NCBI GenBank assembly: GCA_002347815.1
Contig: DDXV01000043.1
Location: 1 to 38,341 of the forward strand
Origin: Syntrophaceae bacterium UBA2251
Lineage (GTDB): Bacteria; Desulfobacterota; Syntrophia; Syntrophales; UBA2251
Length of the DNA: 38,341 nt
Reading direction: 5' to 3'
The number at the start of each line of letters is the position of its first letter. Positions within the stretch are counted from its first letter, which is position 1. Made by a program: the position numbers and the translations under genes. Below are positions 31,091-38,341 of the stretch, in pieces. The notes under the pieces are model-generated. The model worked only from the letters and a program-made list of their open reading frames with translations, did no database searches and was not told the DNA's origin.

Positions 31091-34000
31091 TCAAGATAGT
31101 TCTATTTCGTCGCCCTGGTTCAGGATCGCACTGACCCTGGTGTCCAACTCTTCTTTGAAATCACTCCACTCCCTGGAGGATTTGATGATCCGGGGGGTGG
31201 GGACAAGCCGGACTCTCTGGGTTTTCTTTTCTTTGCCCCGGTTCTTGTTCTTGATCGCTTGGTCGATGAGGGCGATCTGCTCGTTGGCCTGCTCTCGAAT
31301 GGAATCAGGGAGCCAGGCGATCTTGGCCAGTTCCGTTTCCTCTTCGATAAACCTGGTAAGGTTCGTTAAGGCTGATGAAAATGGCGCCAGTTCCTCCACT
31401 GTCAGGATACCGGCGGCCTTTTCGGTCTCGATGCGTTTTGTAAGAGGCACCAGGGCCTCCGTCGCTGCTTTCTTCCAGGCGCGCTTTAACTCCTCAATCG
31501 CCGTCAGACTCCCGGCCCTGTTATCCTGGAGGGTTTGCCAGGCAGTGGGGTTATGGAGCGTGCAATCCCGGTAGGCCGTTGTATAGTTGTCAAGGAAGTG
31601 GTGTATGACGTTTCCCTTGGGAATCTTGTGCTCGATGCCCTGGAGGGCAAGTCGCAGTTCTCTGGTGTTCTGGAACATCTCCGCGCTTTTGCTGTAAAAG
31701 GCATGGACGGCGATGACGGCGTTCAATTCCGCTTCAATCGTCGGCGATTTGGCGTCCCATTCCTTGACGTGGTGAACAGGATTGGTCAATGCCAGAAGGG
31801 TCTCCATCGACTCCATGCCGGACTGAAAGGCATCGGGTAGGGGAAAATCGGCCGGCTTTGCCCAGATCTTCACCTCTTTCGCCTTTCCTTTGATCTCGGA
31901 AAGATACTTGACGGCGGCAACTGTGATGTCCGAAGGGGTTTCGTCGATCTTGCGGTTACCGGTGAGCTTGATCAGCAGGGTGCGGACCGCCATCAGAAGG
32001 GCCGTATCCACATCGGTTTCTTCCAGAACCACCTCCGCCTTGTTGAAGGTCTTGCTGTTACGCATGATGGCGATGAGTTCAGCGTCGGCCGGGTTCGTAT
32101 AGACCTTCTTGCCGGAGACGATCTTGATCAGCCCGGCGCGGAGCATCGCGGCAATGCCGATACGCACCGCATTGGGATCCCAACCATAGGGCGGCGATTC
32201 GAAGGCGTCTAGGATCTCTTCGCCAAGGGTGCGCTGCTTCTTGTTCTGACGGGTTGTCAGATAGATCCGGATTTCATCGACCAGGGGAAGATGGGGGTCC
32301 AATTGGCCCGTCTTGTCGTAGAGTTTGATCGACTTGACATCCTGGGAAGGATTCTTCGCCCCTGCCAGGACGTCTGCGATGTCCTGCTGTTCCGATTTGA
32401 TCCGAATCGGGAGTTTGTCGTACTTCGGGTACAGCGTATTGAAATAATGGGATATCTCCGCCCGGATGGCCTCGCCCGGTGTCTGCCCGGCCTTGCAGGA
32501 GACGGAACGGCTGCTTCCCCGGAAGATCAGATGACCCTGTTTCAGGCCTTGCCGGATTGCGCCAACCACGGCATCCTTGAGCTTGGGGATGTCCGTGATG
32601 TCCCGTGTGTTGGCCAGCTCGTGTTCGACGGCCGACCTTCCGGGATCGCCTTTCCATTTGTCCACGACTTCTTTCATCGCGATGTAACGGTCAAGCTGAT
32701 CGCTGAAGTTGGGAACCCTGTCGGAGAAGACCACGATGGTTTGCTGGTTTTCCGGCTTGAGGCTGTCGTTTTCATAATCGCTGATGGTTCTGCCGGAGGT
32801 GTGGCCGAAGGGAGAGATCACCTTGATCTCGATGAATCCATTTTTCGACAGTGCCTTGTTGTCGAAGGAGAGGCGAACCTGGAAATCGTTCCCTTTGAAA
32901 GGGATCGTTTCGAAGCCGAGGATGTGCGTGCTGATCAGCTTGTTGAGGCCGTCCTCCCGGTCCTGGTATTTGAGTTGGGCCGCCACCGTGTCCACGGCTT
33001 CCTCGAAGGTCCGTCGCTCGCCGGTGAGAAATTCCCAGTCATCGACGACCTTCGCCACGATCTTCGCCTTGGCGAGGCGCTCCAATTCGTCCTTGACGGA
33101 CGGCAAAAGCGTAGTCAGATCCTGCGAGGTGTTTTCGACCAGGAGCCTGGCGAGATTGTCCGTTGTCTTGGGGATGTACTTCAGCTCCCCGATCAGAAAC
33201 AGGACTTCAGCGACCTGCCGGGTCAGGTCGGTGGCGCCCGGGACGATATTGGCGATCTTGGAGATTTCCCCACGGACGTTCGTTGAAATCTCGCCCTCTT
33301 GGGAAAGATTGTAATAGATCTCGTCAAAGGAGACCAACTCACCGACCGACGCGTCAAGGTAAGGCCGACGGCCGGCACGAATCACGTCCTGGGCGATGGC
33401 CAGGAGCGTTCTGGTCGATCCGGAGAGAGATTCGGCGCGTCCGCCGCGAGAGCGCAGGGATTTGACGATCTCCGGGATTAAGTGGATGTGATAAGGAAAG
33501 AAAGGGTAGAACTTCGTGAAATTTTCCTGCGTGCAGGCAGGGAGGGTTTGCGAAACATTGGCCAGCTCGCCCAAGCCGCGTATGACGCCTGCATTGTTGT
33601 CATACGTCCCCTCGACCTCCTTCTTTCCGCTCAGGGTCTTTTTGAAGATCCGGTCTTCCAAAACGAGTTCAATGTTTTCGGTTGTCAGGCCGAACTTGAA
33701 ACGGAAGCGGCCTTCGATCTTCTTGAAGTCGCTGTCCAGGGCGTGGGCGTTTTTATAGACGGAACCCATGTCTTCGTGGGTCGTCACCAGGAGCCAGATC
33801 TTTCCCTGTCCCCGAATAGCGGCTTCTTCGACCAGGGCCTGGAGCTGGGCAAGGCGTCCCTGGTGATCCTCGATCCATTGGCCCGACTCGTCGAGAACGA
33901 ACAGGATGCGGGCTGGTATGCCGGTCGCCTTTTCACGTGCCGTCACGTCCTCAATGATTGTCCTGATGAAGAACTCGATATTGAAGATCTCTCCCTTTTC

Positions 34001-34702
34001 GGCGTTCCGCAGTGAGGCGGCCACCTCGTCGGGCGAAGAGAAAAGCTCCGGGGCGATCTTGCAGACGGCTTCATACAGGGGTTTGCGGTAAAAGTTCGGG
34101 TTGTCCTGAATGTTTTGCCAGGGTTTGCCGGCGAGCCGCGCCACCTCGTCGTGGAAGGCTTGCAGCTTGCCGAGCTTTTCCAATTCTGCTTCTATGACTT
34201 TGGCGAAGATGTAATTACCGCTGAATCCCTTGGCCTGATAATACTGCGACAGCAATAACGTTGGCAGGGGTGTACTCTTGCTATCCGTCAGGGTATTGAG
34301 GTTGTAAGCCAGGACCGTCGTGTGGCAGTTCTGAAGCAGGCTCAAGGAGCGTTCGATGGATTTTTTTGCCTTGGCCGACTGCGGGACCCGGGCGTCGAAT
34401 CGCTTCGCTGCCGGAATGCCGTCGAGGACCCTGTTCCCGGCGACCTGGGCCAGCATCTTGGCCAGATGGGATTTGCCGGAACCGAAATAGCCCGATATCC
34501 AGACGCCGATTTCCGTCGTGCGCTTGCGGAAGGTGTCGGTATAATGTTCCAGAAACTGATCGACATAGCCTTCCAGGATCGGAGTCACCACGAAACTGCC
34601 GATTTCCGAGGCCAGCTTTTTTTCGTCCAGCACCTCCCCGACCTTGATGACGGGTTCGATTTTTTCAGTGAGTCTGGTTTCAAAGATGTCGCAGATTTTC
34701 AT
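31091..34702 (-). CDS. brxC: BREX large ATPase BrxC
   Basis: A 1203-residue P-loop protein, the usual length for BREX-1 BrxC. Walker A is GYFGSGKS (71-78) following EIGVWIS, and the Walker B-type segment is RILFVLDESGQWI, with EGRFRFKFGLTTENIELVLEDRIFKKT further on as typical of the family. BrxC is an essential BREX component, thought to be related to ORC/Cdc6-type ATPases. ATG 34702 has AGAGGAC upstream. Gap to brxB is 21 bases. Confidence 0.93.
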   Translation of the reverse strand: MKICDIFETRLTEKIEPVIKVGEVLDEKKLASEIGSFVVTPILEGYVDQFLEHYTDTFRKRTTEIGVWISGYFGSGKSHLAKMLAQVAGNRVLDGIPAAKRFDARVPQSAKAKKSIERSLSLLQNCHTTVLAYNLNTLTDSKSTPLPTLLLSQYYQAKGFSGNYIFAKVIEAELEKLGKLQAFHDEVARLAGKPWQNIQDNPNFYRKPLYEAVCKIAPELFSSPDEVAASLRNAEKGEIFNIEFFIRTIIEDVTAREKATGIPARILFVLDESGQWIEDHQGRLAQLQALVEEAAIRGQGKIWLLVTTHEDMGSVYKNAHALDSDFKKIEGRFRFKFGLTTENIELVLEDRIFKKTLSGKKEVEGTYDNNAGVIRGLGELANVSQTLPACTQENFTKFYPFFPYHIHLIPEIVKSLRSRGGRAESLSGSTRTLLAIAQDVIRAGRRPYLDASVGELVSFDEIYYNLSQEGEISTNVRGEISKIANIVPGATDLTRQVAEVLFLIGELKYIPKTTDNLARLLVENTSQDLTTLLPSVKDELERLAKAKIVAKVVDDWEFLTGERRTFEEAVDTVAAQLKYQDREDGLNKLISTHILGFETIPFKGNDFQVRLSFDNKALSKNGFIEIKVISPFGHTSGRTISDYENDSLKPENQQTIVVFSDRVPNFSDQLDRYIAMKEVVDKWKGDPGRSAVEHELANTRDITDIPKLKDAVVGAIRQGLKQGHLIFRGSSRSVSCKAGQTPGEAIRAEISHYFNTLYPKYDKLPIRIKSEQQDIADVLAGAKNPSQDVKSIKLYDKTGQLDPHLPLVDEIRIYLTTRQNKKQRTLGEEILDAFESPPYGWDPNAVRIGIAAMLRAGLIKIVSGKKVYTNPADAELIAIMRNSKTFNKAEVVLEETDVDTALLMAVRTLLIKLTGNRKIDETPSDITVAAVKYLSEIKGKAKEVKIWAKPADFPLPDAFQSGMESMETLLALTNPVHHVKEWDAKSPTIEAELNAVIAVHAFYSKSAEMFQNTRELRLALQGIEHKIPKGNVIHHFLDNYTTAYRDCTLHNPTAWQTLQDNRAGSLTAIEELKRAWKKAATEALVPLTKRIETEKAAGILTVEELAPFSSALTNLTRFIEEETELAKIAWLPDSIREQANEQIALIDQAIKNKNRGKEKKTQRVRLVPTPRIIKSSREWSDFKEELDTRVSAILNQGDEIELS

Positions 34703-34723
34703 GAATGCAGTCCTCTGTGTGCG

Positions 34724-35290
34724 TTAAAGAATGTCGCCGCGATACATGAACTCCTCTTTGGTGTTGAGGAACAGGTAAACTCTGGGCTCGATGAGACGAC
34801 CGGGGATAAAGATGACGACGGGACAGTGGATGGTGCTGCTATAGACGTCCCACAACTGCTGAAGGAGAAATCTCGGGCCGGCCGCAGGATAAAGGGCCGC
34901 CGTTTTTTCGATCACGATGACCGGAGGCTTGCCCTGGTGCGCCGCAAGTCTGGCCTGGATCTCCTGGCTGATCTCTGCCACCCAGAGACTGGCCAATTCC
35001 GCCTCCGGATCTGCGCCGGGCATGGGATCGGCCTCCGCGGCCACGACATTTTCAATACCCAGTCGATCCAGGACGCGGGTGGTAATCTCCAGAAGATCGA
35101 TCGTGAGGAGGTCATACCGGTCGGCAAAGACAGCGGCCTGGGCACGCCATTCCTTCATCGCCCAGAACTCCGCCTCCTGGGGGACGACGATGGCCAGAAA
35201 CGGGGCCCCCGTCTGATGGCCGATGAAGTGATAGCGATCCTTGATCCGCGCCGCCGCTTCTTTGATTTTGGCAGCAATATCGTCAGTCAT
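34724..35290 (-). CDS. brxB: BREX protein BrxB (DUF1788)
   Basis: A 188-residue protein of the BrxB/DUF1788 family, recognised by its position and by FLAIVVPQEAEFWAMKEWR, LDRLGIENVV, KTAALYPAAGPRFLLQQL and the C-terminal FIPGRLIEPRVYLFLNTKEE. Function within BREX is not known in detail. Its start overlaps the brxA stop by eight bases. Confidence 0.9.
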   Translation of the reverse strand: MTDDIAAKIKEAAARIKDRYHFIGHQTGAPFLAIVVPQEAEFWAMKEWRAQAAVFADRYDLLTIDLLEITTRVLDRLGIENVVAAEADPMPGADPEAELASLWVAEISQEIQARLAAHQGKPPVIVIEKTAALYPAAGPRFLLQQLWDVYSSTIHCPVVIFIPGRLIEPRVYLFLNTKEEFMYRGDIL

Positions 35291-36062
35291 GCGTGTCTAT
35301 CCCAGCCTCATTTCCAATCAGTTCGAGGATGACGATCCGGCCCGATCCCTCATAGCGGATCCATTTCTCCTGGGCGAGTTTGGCGAGCATGCGGGAGACG
35401 TCGTTCCTGTCCAAGAGAAAGAGTCGCCAGTCCTTGGCATCGACAATTTCCTGGCCGGTGAGCCCCTCGCCGACAAGGAGGCGGACCAGGTGGAAAGCCG
35501 TTCGCGGGGCGATGGTGGGTCGGCTGATGACTCGGTGTTTTGTACCGCTAATCAGGCCGAAGTCCTGCAGAGTGGACACGGTGTTGCGGATCAGTTTCCC
35601 TTTCGATTCCGCCGTGACCTTGGGGAGTGATTCATTATCTTGGGACAATCGATCCACGAAGCGGCTGCAATCCTCACTGCCGATGGCCAGGTCGTGCGCC
35701 CGCCATTTTGCCCAGACAATGTCAGTCACGAATTTGAAAGCCAGCTTATCGCGCAAGGCAAAGTACAGGTAAAGGAGAGAGATGAATTCCGATGACTCGG
35801 GGCCGAACTGGCTTGCCGCGATCAACTCGGTTTGCACCCAGGGATCGGCGATATTGAGATAGCGAGTGCGGAATATCTTCCATAAGGCCATGCGGGTACT
35901 GTAGGCATAGTTGCCGAGGATGACGCCATCTGCCAGGTTTCGCCTGGCCTTTTCAGCGCTGGGGCTCTTTTCAATCTCTTGGAAGAAGAGCCAGCACTCC
36001 CGGATGCACCCGGCGCGGATGGTGTTGCGAAAGCTGTATTGATCATGCTCACGGATAGGCAT
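35283..36062 (-). CDS. brxA: BREX protein BrxA (DUF1819)
   Basis: A 259-residue protein of the BrxA/DUF1819 family, a DNA-binding helical protein in characterised BREX systems. Family-like stretches are SFRNTIRAGCIRECWLFF, NYAYSTRMALWKIFRTRYL and SDVSRMLAKLAQEKWIRYEGSGRIVI-like text at the end. I choose ATG 36062 because AGGA stands eight bases upstream; an ATG eight codons earlier (36086) has no such site. It follows the regulator gene by 61 bases, where I find no clear promoter, so regulator and BREX genes are probably one operon. Confidence 0.88.
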   Translation of the reverse strand: MPIREHDQYSFRNTIRAGCIRECWLFFQEIEKSPSAEKARRNLADGVILGNYAYSTRMALWKIFRTRYLNIADPWVQTELIAASQFGPESSEFISLLYLYFALRDKLAFKFVTDIVWAKWRAHDLAIGSEDCSRFVDRLSQDNESLPKVTAESKGKLIRNTVSTLQDFGLISGTKHRVISRPTIAPRTAFHLVRLLVGEGLTGQEIVDAKDWRLFLLDRNDVSRMLAKLAQEKWIRYEGSGRIVILELIGNEAGIDTHD

Positions 36063-36123
36063 TATCGGTCCTGTTCGGTCATTCAAAATGTCGCGTTCTA
36101 CCGTCGTGTCTTGTTTCGAATCA

Positions 36124-36942
36124 TCATGTTTTCGCCGCCGACAGAAGCTCTTCCCGCGATATGTTCAGTTGCAACCGCCAGCGGTTCAGGAACTTTCCCC
36201 CCGCAGGCAGCAGGGGGTCTAAACGCACTACAGTATCCGTCAGGCGTTCCCGGAGAGGTTCTCTTGATTTCGGCGAGCCGATCCCGAAAAGCTCCATGAG
36301 ATAGCCCAGCCGGCGGATGACGGCGCCGATGTCCATTTGCAGGGCGTAAGCAACCAACTTGCCGCTGTCCAGGAATTCCCTCTTCATCGCGATCCCCTTG
36401 GCCAGTTCGGTGAGGCCGCCGCAGTATTCGGGCATCCTCAGGCCATCGATGATTGTCCGCTCGGGATCGCTGACCCGGACCTGTTCCTGCTTTGTGACCC
36501 AGTGGTCCGTAAGGCCGAAGAAGAACTCCTTCCGGGAGGCGAGGAAGCGGAACTCGGCGCCCATGATGGTGATCGGTCGGCGCTTGGTCAGCGTGGTCAC
36601 ATGGTAGACCAGGCGCGGTTGCGTCACCATGCCGTGGATCTCCATCGCCGTCCCGTGGGAGAGATAGTAGTCGGCCCCGTCATTGAGCTCCCGCGCGACA
36701 ACCAGCGGGTTGCCCATGTACTCCCGTTCTTTTCCCAGCTCGAAAGGGACCAGGATAAAGAGCCCCGGCTTCAAGCGACTGGCCACGGCGCGATCGACCA
36801 GCTTCCTGGCGAGATCGCGGGCGTTGGCCTCCTTCATATCCAAGATCCGTTGAACATCCGCAATCCGGAAGACAGGCCGGTTTTCTTCGTAAAGCGTTGT
36901 CACGAGGCGGGCGGATTGCGGCCCCAGGGTTTTGAAGGGCAT
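36124..36942 (-). CDS. AbiEi-like transcriptional regulator/antitoxin homologue heading the BREX operon
   Basis: A 272-residue protein of the AbiEi antitoxin family (COG5340). An N-terminal winged helix (about residues 10-60: VFRIADVQRILDMKEANARDLARKL-type text) is followed by the AbiEi domain: YYLSHGTAMEIHGM, RPITIMGAEFRFLASRKEFF and VSDPERTIIDGLRMPEYCGG. In type IV systems AbiEi represses its own operon and opposes the AbiEii nucleotidyltransferase toxin. No AbiEii gene is adjacent; the next genes are brxABC. It therefore most likely serves as the regulator of the BREX operon, the place held by a WYL-type BrxR in other systems (inference). Confidence 0.82.
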   Translation of the reverse strand: MPFKTLGPQSARLVTTLYEENRPVFRIADVQRILDMKEANARDLARKLVDRAVASRLKPGLFILVPFELGKEREYMGNPLVVARELNDGADYYLSHGTAMEIHGMVTQPRLVYHVTTLTKRRPITIMGAEFRFLASRKEFFFGLTDHWVTKQEQVRVSDPERTIIDGLRMPEYCGGLTELAKGIAMKREFLDSGKLVAYALQMDIGAVIRRLGYLMELFGIGSPKSREPLRERLTDTVVRLDPLLPAGGKFLNRWRLQLNISREELLSAAKT

Positions 36943-36981
36943 ATTCTATCACCGTCAATTTGGTGTGGCTTTCAAAACCGC

Positions 36982-37010
36982 ACATTACGCCTGCGATATG
37001 GCATTGTCAA
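36982..37010 (-). promoter_or_regulatory. promoter of the AbiEi-like/BREX operon
   Basis: On the minus strand TTGACA (37010-37005), exactly 17 bases, TAATGT (36987-36982). It is 40 bases before the regulator start and is the only good promoter I see for the 16-kb operon. Confidence 0.65.
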
Positions 37011-37093
37011 TGTGGCAATTGCTATCAGTATGGCTGCATTTTGCCATCCTTCAAATTTTAGTTTTGATTTCTTTTCGTTTTAATTATGGCATT
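36997..37093. repeat. palindrome and TATGGC repeats: candidate operator
   Basis: The 11-base palindrome CATTGTCAATG (37002-37012) overlaps the -35 box of the BREX promoter. TATGGC occurs three times on the plus strand, at 36997, 37029 and 37085, twice extended to TATGGCATT, and ATGGC/GCCAT forms an inverted repeat at 37030-37047. Such spaced repeats between two divergent genes are what an autoregulated promoter would show. The remaining AT-rich bases up to 37174 hold no gene; a TATAGG at about 37151 could be a -10 for the plus-strand gene. Confidence 0.45.
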
Positions 37094-37174
37094 AACCGCT
37101 TAAAGCTGTTATGAAACGAACGATGATCAAAATGTTTTTTCATTTTTTTTATAGGGCGTGGCGGTCCCTGGTGA

Positions 37175-38200
37175 ATGAAAAAATCGATTCAATATCCGAC
37201 ATTCGGGGATGAATTTTATTTCCAGTGGCATCTCACCGAAAGATGTAATCTCAAATGCCTGCACTGCTACCAGAATAACACCCCCCTCCCCGAGTTACCG
37301 GTTCAAGACCTCTTGGTCATTGTGGATAAAATGGAAGAGGCCCTGACTAAATGGGGCAAAAGGGGCACCCTGTCTTTGACCGGCGGCGAACCTTTTCTGC
37401 GACAAGATGAACTTCACACATTGATGGGCCGACTCGATTCTTCCGATTGTGTGGCCTATTATGACATTCTGAGCAATGGGTCCTTTATCACTGAGAGCGA
37501 AGCTAAATCCTTGTCCTCACATTCCGGTCTTCGGAGGGTCCAGGTATCCCTGGAAGGCGCATCGGCGGAAAGAAACGACCAGATTCGCGGGAAGGGGAGT
37601 TTCGCGGATACATTGCAGGCCATTCGTAATCTCAAGGCCGAGGACATTGACATCTCCGTGATGATGACGATCACCCGTAAGAATCAGGACCAGATACGGC
37701 CGATGATCGATCTATTGAAACAGGAGGGGGTTCCGACGATTGCTTTGGAGAGACTCATCCCGGAAGGACGGGGGGCGGAACTCTCCGATCTGTTGCTGAG
37801 TCCCGATGAGCTTCATGCGGTATGCGATGACATTTACCATCTCGCTGTCAACAACGGCGCTGTGCGCATACTCATGCACCGGCCTTTGTTTGGGCTGGTG
37901 GCACCTGACGATGCGACTGTCGGCGCGTTGTGTTCCGCAGGGAATAATGCGCTGACGATCATGCCCGACGGATCCGTATATCCATGCCGGCGTCTTCCGA
38001 TTCCAATTGGGAATGTCCTGACAGACGGTTTCTATAAAATCTGGTATGGATCGGATGTCCTCTGGCGATTGAGGAACCAACGAGAGCTCAATCATAAATG
38101 CAGGGAATGTGACTATCTGACGAATTGTCGCGGTTGCCGCGCGATGGCCTATTCCACATCTGGCGATTTTATGGGCGAGGATCCGCAATGCTGGCATTAA
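37175..38200 (+). CDS. radical SAM/SPASM peptide-modifying enzyme
   Basis: A 341-residue radical SAM protein. The SAM cluster motif is CNLKCLHC (Cys24, Cys28, Cys31), and GGEPF (70-74) contacts SAM. The C-terminal SPASM domain has the full Cys pattern: Cys253, then GX4C ending at Cys271, then Cys309, 312, 318, 321 and finally Cys339, for two auxiliary [4Fe-4S] clusters. Such enzymes cross-link or epimerise ribosomal peptides, or mature enzymes. A PqqD-like reading frame overlapping its end supports a peptide substrate. It is divergent from the BREX operon. The ribosome-binding site is poor (CTGGTGA). The peptide itself is not visible in this window. Confidence 0.88.
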   Translation: MKKSIQYPTFGDEFYFQWHLTERCNLKCLHCYQNNTPLPELPVQDLLVIVDKMEEALTKWGKRGTLSLTGGEPFLRQDELHTLMGRLDSSDCVAYYDILSNGSFITESEAKSLSSHSGLRRVQVSLEGASAERNDQIRGKGSFADTLQAIRNLKAEDIDISVMMTITRKNQDQIRPMIDLLKQEGVPTIALERLIPEGRGAELSDLLLSPDELHAVCDDIYHLAVNNGAVRILMHRPLFGLVAPDDATVGALCSAGNNALTIMPDGSVYPCRRLPIPIGNVLTDGFYKIWYGSDVLWRLRNQRELNHKCRECDYLTNCRGCRAMAYSTSGDFMGEDPQCWH

Positions 38201-38322
38201 CCCCGGATAGCCGTTTCAAGCTGGCGGAGGATACCCTGCTCCAGGCTCTGCCCGATCTGGATCACTATTATGCCTTCAACACCACGGATGGCGATAATTT
38301 CAAGCTGAATCACACGGCCTAG
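38188..38322 (+). CDS. truncated PqqD-like peptide-binding protein
   Basis: A 44-codon frame that starts 13 bases inside the end of the radical SAM gene. Its pattern (SRFKLAEDTLLQALPD, then YYAFNTTDGDNFKLNHTA) matches the N-terminal half of PqqD-family proteins, with a strand, a turn and the LNxTA point where the family normally continues into helices of about 45 more residues. Here TAG followed at once by TAA ends it. It may be a broken gene, a frame cut by an insertion just past the window, or, less likely, a small peptide substrate. Confidence 0.6.
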   Translation: MLALTPDSRFKLAEDTLLQALPDLDHYYAFNTTDGDNFKLNHTA

Positions 38323-38341
38323 TAATGGCAACCTAAAAATG

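Noticed and set aside
35283..36942. A classical AbiE type IV toxin-antitoxin pair
   Set aside because: Only the AbiEi homologue is there; the gene after it is BrxA-like, without the nucleotidyltransferase motif of AbiEii.
36997..37093. A short CRISPR-like or phage attachment repeat
   Set aside because: The TATGGC repeats are short, few and unevenly spaced, and they sit in a divergent promoter region. No CRISPR array or cas gene is seen anywhere in the window.
38188..38322. The 44-codon frame as a RiPP precursor peptide
   Set aside because: The sequence resembles the PqqD N-terminal half more than a leader-core peptide; it lacks a Gly-rich or Cys-rich core. Kept only as a lesser alternative.

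Overview
The window looks like chromosomal DNA of a GC-rich, anaerobic deltaproteobacterium, most likely of the Syntrophus/Syntrophobacterales type. This is an inference from gene content: a tungsten/molybdenum aldehyde:ferredoxin oxidoreductase with a polyferredoxin, a HesB/IscA-like selenoprotein with an in-frame UGA, type IV pilus retraction ATPases and a radical SAM/SPASM cassette. No rRNA gene is present to settle the taxonomy.

Layout. Positions 1-3600 hold a minus-strand operon: QueG-like Fe-S protein, aldehyde:ferredoxin oxidoreductase, four-cluster ferredoxin, with a good sigma70-type promoter and a structured leader. Positions 3641-12556 form a phosphate block on the minus strand: pit accessory protein (DUF47) and pitA, then phoB, then pstSCAB-phoU-phoR with an arsenate reductase as last gene. 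An array of four to five Pho boxes at 11-bp spacing lies in front of pstS. Positions 12699-14337 carry a Ddl-like ATP-grasp ligase, a GNAT and tRNA-Ala(CGC) on the minus strand. Divergent from the tRNA, a plus-strand operon (14578-17441) encodes PilT, a PilU-like ATPase and a degenerate receiver protein, ending in a terminator that lies inside the end of a convergent TPR gene. Positions 18640-20545 hold the selenoprotein (minus) and a coupled GNAT / VOC / hotdog thioesterase operon (plus).

At about 20570 the character changes. A frameshifted IS256-family transposase fragment marks the start of a defence island of lower GC than the core. From 36942 down to 20934 the minus strand carries a complete type 1 BREX system in canonical order (brxA-brxB-brxC-pglX-pglZ-brxL). 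It has two departures from the simplest layout: an orphan AbiEi-like DNA-binding protein heads the operon, and a nucleotidyltransferase/HEPN (MNT/UPF0332-like) pair is inserted between pglX and pglZ. The middle of pglX is strikingly AT-rich, as expected for an exchanged target-recognition region. BrxL has Asp where Lon proteases have the catalytic Ser.

Divergent from the BREX operon, at the right edge, lies a radical SAM/SPASM enzyme overlapped by a 44-codon PqqD-like reading frame that stops early, probably the remnant or edge of a peptide-modification cassette.

Working together: PhoR/PhoB with PhoU should control the high-affinity Pst transporter through the Pho boxes, Pit is the low-affinity alternative, and ArsC deals with arsenate that enters by the same routes. 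The BREX proteins should methylate the host genome (PglX) and block phage replication. The AbiEi-like protein is a plausible regulator and the MNT/HEPN pair a plausible back-up toxin module.
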